DNA from: Accumulibacter sp.
GTDB lineage: Bacteria > Pseudomonadota > Gammaproteobacteria > Burkholderiales > Rhodocyclaceae
NCBI GenBank assembly: GCA_017302455.1
Contig: JAFLDO010000020.1
Location: 1 to 64,000, forward strand
Reading direction: 5' to 3'
DNA length: 64,000 nt
A program made the position numbers and the translations under genes. Positions 56,437 through 64,000 of the stretch are shown one piece after another; within the stretch, counting starts at the first letter, position 1, and each line of letters begins with the position of its first letter. The notes beneath the pieces are model-generated. The model was not told the DNA's origin. It ran no database searches and was given only the letters and a program-made list of their open reading frames with translations.

Positions 56437-58062
56437 TCAGCTCTCGCTGTGCGGAGTGTCCGGGGCTGCCGGCGCCGGACGCCAGTTTTCGGGCGGCACG
56501 ACGACGTTGCCGGACGGCTGGACAACGAAGTGCGGCGACATGATCTGTACGCCATAGGTATTGAACTGGTCCTGGATGTTGGCATGCAGGGCCGACAGCA
56601 CGGGCACGCGCTCGAGCGGTTTGTCCATGTGCGCGAAAAGCTCGTACTCGACGTACCAGTCGGCGAGGCTGCGCTGATAGACGAAGGGGCTGGGAGTCGT
56701 TCGCAAGCCGGGAGTCTGCTGGGCGGCGGCGATCAGCATCGCATGCACCTGCCGCCACGGAGTGTCGTAGCCGATCGTCACTTTCGTCGACACCAGCGTG
56801 CCGCGCGCCCCGGCCAGGCGCGAGTAGTTCTTGATCGGGCTGCTGACGAGAACCGCATTCGGAATCGTCACTTCTTCGTTGCGCATGTTGATGATCTTGG
56901 TCGACAACGCGCCGACCTCGCTCACCACGCCGACCGTCTCGCCAAGATCGACGAAGTCGCCCACCGAAAGCGCGCGCGAATAGACCAGCACCAGCCCGCT
57001 CATCAACTGGTTGACGATCCCCGCGGAACCGAGCGTGAGCATGAAGCCGAACATCACCGACAGGCCCTTGAAGGCGTCGCTGTCGGACATCGGGATGAAC
57101 GGGTAGGCGATGGCGATACCGAGTCCCCAGACGAGAATCGAGACGATCCGATGGGTGGCCGTCACCGTTTCAGGGTGCAGGCCGGGAACCTGTACTCGGC
57201 CTTCCTTGGCTGCCCTGAAGAAATTGCCGAGGGCTTCGTTGAAGGCCTTGGTGAGGAACAGGATGATCAGTGCCGTCGTCAACGCCGGCATGGCATGCAC
57301 GAGGCCGGTGCCGAGCGTGTCCAACAGACCGAAAAGGAACTCGGTGAGGCGGTCGCCAAGCGGCTCCGTAAGCGGAAATCGCGCCAGCACGAAGGTCAAC
57401 CAGAGATAAGCGACGGTCAGCCAGAGAAAACCCATGACCAGTTGCGTGACCCGCTGCACCAGCAGCCAGCCGTGGCGCGCCCAGCGCACCCTGTTTGAAG
57501 TGCTGTGGGCATCGATGAAGTGCTCCAGGCGAACGACCAGCACGGTCCTCGCACGACCAATCAGCCAGAAGAGGGTCATGGCGACTGCCGTGGCAAGGCA
57601 TGCCAGACCTATTCCCGTCAGGAGAACTCGCGGACGCCCCTGCGCAGCAGCCGCCTCCAGCGCAACGGCGAGTTCCTGAGCAGCCCGCTGCGCCGCTTCC
57701 TCAAGCGAAATCCTCTCCTCGGGGTCGAGGTCACCTTCGAGGACGTTGAAGAGCACTGTCTGCCCGATGTGCAGGCTGATCCCCCGTTTACCGTCGACGG
57801 TAAACGGCGTCCGCTCGATCGGCTGCGCCATCTGGCTCGGTGTCAGACTTTCGATGCGGAGCAGGCTGCGGCGCACGCGATCCTCCGCGCTCGCACCGAC
57901 GAGACTCGTCCGCAAGGTGACGATCGGCCGGAAGTGGTAGTGCAGGGTCGCCTCCCTGCCGTGTTTCTCTTCGGCTGCCAGAGCGGCAGCGTCGGCGCCA
58001 GCCAGCAAGAAGCACGAGAACAGCAGCAGTGCCGCGGACAACTTCGAGAAGACTTGGGTCAT
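56437..58062 (-). CDS. Large MscS-family mechanosensitive channel
   Basis: A 541-aa MscS-superfamily channel. A signal peptide (LLLFSCFLLAGADAAALA) precedes a periplasmic region of about 150 residues, then four to five TM helices; the pore helix and beta domain read LTLGSAGIVNQLMSGLVLVY and SVGDFVDLGETVGVVSEVG, with NEEVTIPNAVLVSSPIKNYS. The extended N-terminal periplasmic part distinguishes it from the 286-aa MscS. First gene of the minus-strand run to 50989. Confidence 0.9.
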   Translation of the reverse strand: MTQVFSKLSAALLLFSCFLLAGADAAALAAEEKHGREATLHYHFRPIVTLRTSLVGASAEDRVRRSLLRIESLTPSQMAQPIERTPFTVDGKRGISLHIGQTVLFNVLEGDLDPEERISLEEAAQRAAQELAVALEAAAAQGRPRVLLTGIGLACLATAVAMTLFWLIGRARTVLVVRLEHFIDAHSTSNRVRWARHGWLLVQRVTQLVMGFLWLTVAYLWLTFVLARFPLTEPLGDRLTEFLFGLLDTLGTGLVHAMPALTTALIILFLTKAFNEALGNFFRAAKEGRVQVPGLHPETVTATHRIVSILVWGLGIAIAYPFIPMSDSDAFKGLSVMFGFMLTLGSAGIVNQLMSGLVLVYSRALSVGDFVDLGETVGVVSEVGALSTKIINMRNEEVTIPNAVLVSSPIKNYSRLAGARGTLVSTKVTIGYDTPWRQVHAMLIAAAQQTPGLRTTPSPFVYQRSLADWYVEYELFAHMDKPLERVPVLSALHANIQDQFNTYGVQIMSPHFVVQPSGNVVVPPENWRPAPAAPDTPHSES

Positions 58063-58096
58063 GGGAAAATCCGGTCGACAGCGACGATTGCGGCGA

Positions 58097-58102
58097 ATTA
58101 TA
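58097..58102 (-). promoter_or_regulatory. -10 element upstream of the mscS-like gene
   Basis: A perfect TATAAT on the minus strand lies 35 bases upstream of the mscS-like start, in a GC-rich surrounding. No clear -35 is found at 16-18 bp. It is the best candidate promoter for the 58-51 kb minus-strand run. Confidence 0.5.
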
Positions 58103-58235
58103 AGCCGCGCCAGACTTGCGCGCCGTACTCGGGAAGAGCCAAGCGCCCCTCAATACTCGCACCGCCCACTCAAGAGCTCGCGCAACGCCTGTATTGGGGG
58201 GCCCGGCGAACTGCTGGAGCTGCGCGGAGCGCGAA

Positions 58236-59684
<1,449 letters not shown>

Positions 59685-59729
59685 TGGATATCCGTGTTGG
59701 CTGCCCTTGGGCTGTCGCTCAAATGCCGT

Positions 59730-60575
59730 TTACATGACGCGGTGGGCGAGCGCGGGCAGACTGTCGCGGACTTCGTCTAGACGCCCTCGCTCGAGGTCGC
59801 CGATGACGATTCCCGGCCCCTTCAGCTTGCGATCGATGATGTTCCCCCAGGGATCGACGAGCATGCTGTTACCATGTGTCTCGCGCCCGTTCTCGTGCTG
59901 GCCACCCTGGGCGACAGCCAGCACATAGCACTGATTTTCGATCGCCCTGGCGCGCAGCAGGATTTCCCAGTGCGCCCGGCCGGTCGTCTCGGTGAAGGCC
60001 GCCGGAATCACCAGCAAGTCTGTGACACCAAACGCCCGGTAAAGCTCCGGAAATCTCAGGTCATAGCAGATCGACAGGCCGATGCGTCCAAAAGGCGTGG
60101 CAAACGCCACCACCTGGCGACCGGCCTCTATCGTCGCGCTTTCGTCGTAGCTTTCGCTACCCTGGCGGAATCCGAAGAGGTGGATCTTGTCGTAGCGGGC
60201 AGCCCGCTCGCCCTGCGGATTGTACGCCAGGCTCGAATTGAGGACCTTGTCGGCGTGCCGGCTCCACAGGGGAAGCGAGCCGCCGATCAGCCAGATTCGA
60301 TGCGCCAGTGCCGTCGCCGAGAGGAAGTCCTGGATTGGTCCGCGGCCATCCGACTCGCGCACCGCAACCTTGTCGCCATCCGTCATGCCCATGATCGGGA
60401 AGTATTCGGGCAAGGCGACCAGTTCGGCGCCCTGCGCGACGGCGTCGGCAATCAGGCCGGCGGCAACACGCAGGTTCTCGTCGACGCGCGGGGTCGACAC
60501 CATCTGCACCGCCGCAACACGCAGGCGAGCGACCTTCTGCGAGTCGCCCGGCAAAGCACCTGTAGTCAGATTCAT
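59730..60575 (-). CDS. Nitrilase-superfamily carbon-nitrogen hydrolase
   Basis: A 281-aa amidase of the Nit1/Nit2-like branch. The catalytic Glu-Lys-Cys triad is visible in ALPEYFP, ARYDKIHLFGF and LSICYDLRFPELYR. Bacterial members of this branch include deaminated-glutathione amidases (metabolite repair). The gene lies between yhdP and tldD, a conserved betaproteobacterial order. The stretch of about 15 residues before VARLRVAAVQM suggests the true start might be slightly later. Confidence 0.9.
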   Translation of the reverse strand: MNLTTGALPGDSQKVARLRVAAVQMVSTPRVDENLRVAAGLIADAVAQGAELVALPEYFPIMGMTDGDKVAVRESDGRGPIQDFLSATALAHRIWLIGGSLPLWSRHADKVLNSSLAYNPQGERAARYDKIHLFGFRQGSESYDESATIEAGRQVVAFATPFGRIGLSICYDLRFPELYRAFGVTDLLVIPAAFTETTGRAHWEILLRARAIENQCYVLAVAQGGQHENGRETHGNSMLVDPWGNIIDRKLKGPGIVIGDLERGRLDEVRDSLPALAHRVM

Positions 60576-60600
60576 GGCTGGCTCCTGTCGGAATTCGGGT

Positions 60601-63600
60601 TCACGGAGTGGGCCCCGCCGGAACGGCCGACGCGGAGACCTTCTCGACCTTGGGATCGTCCCACTTGCCGGTCACCAGGTACTCGAAGCTGAAGATCTTG
60701 TTGAGCGGATTCTGCAGCACCTTGTGCGCCAGCAGGGTGGCAACGCCGGCCAGGGGGTTGACGACGGCGATGCCCAGGGCGGCACTGCCGCCCAGTTCAG
60801 GCTGCACGGTGACGTTCAGGCGCTGCGTCTCGTGTTTCAGGTCGGCTTCGCCGCGCATCACGACGCGCGCCGACGGGCCGTCCAGCTGCAAGCGGTCGGT
60901 ACGCATCAAGCCGTCCTTGACGGTCATCTTCCCGTTGATACTGTCGAAAGCGAAGCCCTCGCTGAACACATCGCCGAAATCAAGCGACAGGCGACGCGGC
61001 AGGCCTTGCAGGCTGATCAGGCCGAGCAGCTTGCCGGCGGCGCCGGGATCGAGCTTGACGAACTGCCCCTTGCCCACATCGAGCTTCATGTCGCCGCTGA
61101 GGGTGGCGTAGTCCAGCGCGGTCGGCGATCCGTTCCAGCCGATCTTGCCCTCCAGCGTGGTGCTGGCACCGCGTACGGCACCGAGGTAGCCCAGCCGATC
61201 GAGCAACTTGCCGGCGTCGGTGCTGACCAGGGCAAAGTCGAGCTGCGTGCGGTTGCCGCTGGCGAGCTGCCACTGCCCGCTGCCCGACAGCCTGCCGAAC
61301 GGGTTGACGATGTCGACCTTGTCGAGCCGCCAGATACCGCCGTCGTTGTGGGCCTGCACTTCGAGGCGCCCGAAACGACGCGCGCCGATGACGAAGTCAT
61401 CGACGACGACATCGAGAGCCGGCAATTCCTTGAGCACCTCGGACGGCTGGCTGCTCGCGCTCTCCTTGTCGGGGCGACGCCATTTCCTGAAGTGCGCCGC
61501 CAGTTTTCCGGCGCCGGTACCATCCCACTGAAAGCTGCCGGCCGCCTCGCGCGACTGCAGCGTCCCCCGCCATAGCGGCGCCGCACCGGCAACCGCCGCC
61601 GTGACGTCGTTATAGTACTTGCCGAGGAGCAGCAGTTCGTCGGCCTTGACATCGACGTTCAACGGCAAAGCGGGCGACGAAGCCGATCCGCCGGCCTTGC
61701 CGCTGCCGCGCAGCACGGCCTGCCAGGAGTCCAGATCGATGCTCCTGGTGGTGACGCCGACGTTGATGCCGCGCTCCGGCAGCGCGCCCAACGGGCGACC
61801 AATCATGATCGCACCGCGTTCGAGCTGGCTGTCGTCACCCTGCTTGCGCCGGATCAATTGCATGCTCAGTATGCTGCCGAGGGTAGCGCGCAGTTGGTCG
61901 CGCGCCACCGGCTGACCGCTGCGCGGCGGCACGGCCGGCACGACGGCGCTTTCGAAGTGCAGCGGCAGCACCTCACTGGCGCTCTTGGCGAACGGCGCCG
62001 GCAGGGTCGACGCGACACCGACGAGGTTCGAGTCCACGACCAGTTCGACATTGCGCTTCTTGCTGCTCACCTCGACACGATAGGCGGCGGTTCCGCTCAA
62101 GGCGTCGAGCAGCGGCAGTTCGAGGCGACGGCGCAACTCGTCCATGCCCAGCGAGCCGTTGGCAAGCACCATGACCTTGCCGCCCTGCGCCCCGCCCTTG
62201 ATCTTGACCTGGCCACCGAAGAGCACGGCGTTGATTTCCGGTATCCGCAGATCCTTCTCGGAGAAATGCAGACTGCCATTGACCTGTCGCAGCGGCGGCA
62301 GCGCCGCATCGACAGTCACGTCGTTGGCCAGGAAGACGTACGTTCCCTCGATTTTCGACTCGCCCAGACGCGCTTCCTCAAGGGGAATCACCAGTCCGAT
62401 ATCGAGCCGGCCCTTGCCGCCGGCACTCATGTTCTCGGTAAAATGGTCGATCTGGGCAGCCACCGGACTCTGCACGATGTACTTGAGAAACTCGGCAGTC
62501 TCTCCCTCGGCACGGCCCTTGATCTTCAGCGTCGACACCGGCGCATCGAAATCGGGAATCTCGGCGCGGGTCTGTGACAGGCTGGCGCCAAGAATGGCGC
62601 CACGCCGAGCATCGACGACCATGCCGTTCCCCTCGAAACGAAGATCCGCGTCGATACCGGTAATGATCGGCCAGCCGGTCCCGTAGTCCAGCGTCACGTC
62701 GTTCGCCTTGACGGTCACCAGAAACTGCCCCTGCCGCTTGTCGAGAAACGGAAAGTTCGCCAGATCTCCCTTGAGAACCAGCTTCCCCTCGCTGGCCGCC
62801 CCCTTCTTCAGGGCATCGCGCACCCAGTGACGCGCGTCGGTGTTTATGGCACCCGGCAGGTAGCGCCAGACAGCGCGCGCATCGGCGCGCGTGAGAGCGG
62901 CGGCAAGGTCGATGCTGCCGGGCCCGTCGCCGGTGTGGCGAAAGGTCCCATGTGCCGAGCCGGCAGCGTCGGGCCCGGCAAACTCGGCGCGCGCGAGTTC
63001 GGCATCGATCCTGCCCTGGCTGATCTTCCACTTGCCCTCGGCGTTGAGCGTATCCAGCGCGATGGACGACTCCGGGAAGACCGTCGGCAACTCGATGTTG
63101 ACCTTCTTCGCGCGCAAGCTGGCACTGCCACCCTGCTCGCTTGCCTCGAGCGAACCCGACAACCCGGACGCTCCCGGAAAGGAAGCCCTGGGCCGCAACG
63201 CCAGATCCTCGAAGCGCGCCTTTAGGGAGTAAGTCTGCAAGCCGTCGCCGTTGCCGTCCCAAGCGGCGCGCAGCTCGTCGATGCGGCCACGCGGCGCGAG
63301 ATCGCTCAGCAACTGGCGCGCTCCGCCGGCCAGCGGCAGATGCGTCGCCAACCCGGCAAACGCGGCCAAATCGAGAACGTTGGCCGTCGCGTTGCCACGC
63401 ACTGACGTGCTGCCGGTCGTCTGTTGCCAGTCAAGATGAAAATCCATTGGTGCGACGTGAATGGCCGGCGCCGATTCAGCATGCTCGCCGCGCGGCCGAC
63501 GCGTCAGAAGTTCCACTTGACGACCGTCGACGCTCATCCCGGCCGGCAGGAAACGGGCGCCGAGCCGACCCGACATGCGCTCCAGGTCGAGCTCCGGCAG

Positions 63601-64000
63601 GTCCTTCGCCAGGCGCAGGTTAACATCGTGCAGCGAGAAGTCGGCGGTCAGGTCGCGCAAGCCGCCGTCGGCAAAGCCCGCCCAGGCGCGCACGGCACCG
63701 CGGCCATGTGGCAAGGCAAGCGGGTAGTCGAGCCAGGCACGCCACACCGCCAGATCGGCGTAGTCGATCTGGACAAACGCCTGACCCTGCCAGGACTGTG
63801 CCTGCTCGATACTCCTGCCGCGGAAATCGCCGCGCAGATCGATTCGGGAGGCGAATTCGGCAGGCGGCATGGCGGTCAGGCCGAACCGATGCTGTCGCCC
63901 ATTGTTGTCGAGGGCGAAGTCGACGTCTTCGAGAATCAGTGGCGGGGCCTCTCGCTTGGCGTCCTCCCAGACCACCGTCGCCCCCTCCACCCGGATGCGT
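60601..64000 (-). CDS. yhdP: YhdP-family AsmA-like envelope protein (N-terminus outside window)
   Basis: At least 1132 residues of a very large inner-membrane-anchored, periplasm-spanning protein; the frame continues past the right edge, so the N-terminal TM anchor is not seen. Repetitive beta-strand sequence is typical of AsmA/TamB-like bridge proteins. The C-terminal part has LDWRLNF-like family features such as FAFDSINGKMTVKDGLMRTD and LGIAVVNPLAGVATLLAHKV, followed by NPLNKIFSFEYLVTGKWDDP, diagnostic of YhdP (TIGR02099). YhdP is implicated in phospholipid transport to the outer membrane. Co-oriented with the nitrilase and tldD. Confidence 0.92.
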   Translation of the reverse strand, partial: RIRVEGATVVWEDAKREAPPLILEDVDFALDNNGRQHRFGLTAMPPAEFASRIDLRGDFRGRSIEQAQSWQGQAFVQIDYADLAVWRAWLDYPLALPHGRGAVRAWAGFADGGLRDLTADFSLHDVNLRLAKDLPELDLERMSGRLGARFLPAGMSVDGRQVELLTRRPRGEHAESAPAIHVAPMDFHLDWQQTTGSTSVRGNATANVLDLAAFAGLATHLPLAGGARQLLSDLAPRGRIDELRAAWDGNGDGLQTYSLKARFEDLALRPRASFPGASGLSGSLEASEQGGSASLRAKKVNIELPTVFPESSIALDTLNAEGKWKISQGRIDAELARAEFAGPDAAGSAHGTFRHTGDGPGSIDLAAALTRADARAVWRYLPGAINTDARHWVRDALKKGAASEGKLVLKGDLANFPFLDKRQGQFLVTVKANDVTLDYGTGWPIITGIDADLRFEGNGMVVDARRGAILGASLSQTRAEIPDFDAPVSTLKIKGRAEGETAEFLKYIVQSPVAAQIDHFTENMSAGGKGRLDIGLVIPLEEARLGESKIEGTYVFLANDVTVDAALPPLRQVNGSLHFSEKDLRIPEINAVLFGGQVKIKGGAQGGKVMVLANGSLGMDELRRRLELPLLDALSGTAAYRVEVSSKKRNVELVVDSNLVGVASTLPAPFAKSASEVLPLHFESAVVPAVPPRSGQPVARDQLRATLGSILSMQLIRRKQGDDSQLERGAIMIGRPLGALPERGINVGVTTRSIDLDSWQAVLRGSGKAGGSASSPALPLNVDVKADELLLLGKYYNDVTAAVAGAAPLWRGTLQSREAAGSFQWDGTGAGKLAAHFRKWRRPDKESASSQPSEVLKELPALDVVVDDFVIGARRFGRLEVQAHNDGGIWRLDKVDIVNPFGRLSGSGQWQLASGNRTQLDFALVSTDAGKLLDRLGYLGAVRGASTTLEGKIGWNGSPTALDYATLSGDMKLDVGKGQFVKLDPGAAGKLLGLISLQGLPRRLSLDFGDVFSEGFAFDSINGKMTVKDGLMRTDRLQLDGPSARVVMRGEADLKHETQRLNVTVQPELGGSAALGIAVVNPLAGVATLLAHKVLQNPLNKIFSFEYLVTGKWDDPKVEKVSASAVPAGPTP

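Overview
The window is a GC-rich bacterial chromosome segment that reads as a Betaproteobacterium of the Rhodocyclales type, plausibly close to 'Candidatus Accumulibacter'. This rests on gene order (an M16 peptidase pair divergent from ftsY-ftsE-ftsX; a his operon running into hinT-tatABC; clpS-clpA; yhdP-nitrilase-tldD) and on a two-domain polyphosphate:AMP phosphotransferase. The taxonomic call is inference; no rRNA or tRNA gene is present.

Layout. 0-0.9 kb: the 5' end of an IS1634-type element abuts the 3' half of an M23 peptidase gene, which appears truncated. 1-8 kb: ferredoxin, coaD, rsmD and the M16 pair on the minus strand; ftsY-ftsE-ftsX on plus; then dgkA. 8-13 kb: rpiA, a YggX-like iron protein, and a tightly packed rsmE-pap-argA unit. 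13-16.9 kb: a thioredoxin-like protein, an IMPase-family phosphatase, a Cds1-like cysteine synthase/desulfhydrase and the Fe-S carrier ApbC/Mrp. 16.9-19.6 kb: a decaying patch with a glycosyltransferase broken by one stop codon, a remnant of a UDP-diacylglucosamine-diphosphatase-like gene, a possible upstream remnant, and an unknown gene broken by a 5-bp tandem duplication plus a second shift. 19.8-24.3 kb: dcd, an Orn/Lys/Arg decarboxylase and a CorC/HlyC-type protein. 24.6-33.5 kb: the histidine genes G, D, (C inverted), B, H, A, F, I, E, then hinT and tatABC. 33.5-40.2 kb: a class II amidotransferase, a DegS-like protease, a Nif3-like protein, an FAH-family hydrolase, DUF3124, Gx transporter, ubiX and an MFS permease. 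40.3-46.6 kb: a five-PAS GGDEF-EAL protein, mutY and a flavin reductase. 46.7-51 kb: cspA with promoter and terminator, clpS-clpA, rraA and an ankyrin protein. 51-58 kb, all minus strand: mscS-like channel, two tandem 671-aa fused transporter/spermidine-synthase-like paralogues, and a holin-GH108 muramidase fusion. 58.2-64 kb: tldD, a nitrilase-family amidase and yhdP (running off the edge).

Most of the window is housekeeping. The parts most worth a second look are the 51-58 kb envelope-protein run, the decaying 17-19.6 kb patch, and the inverted hisC that splits the histidine operon. Nothing seen amounts to a demonstrated new system; the 51-58 kb run is the best candidate for an uncharacterised functional module.
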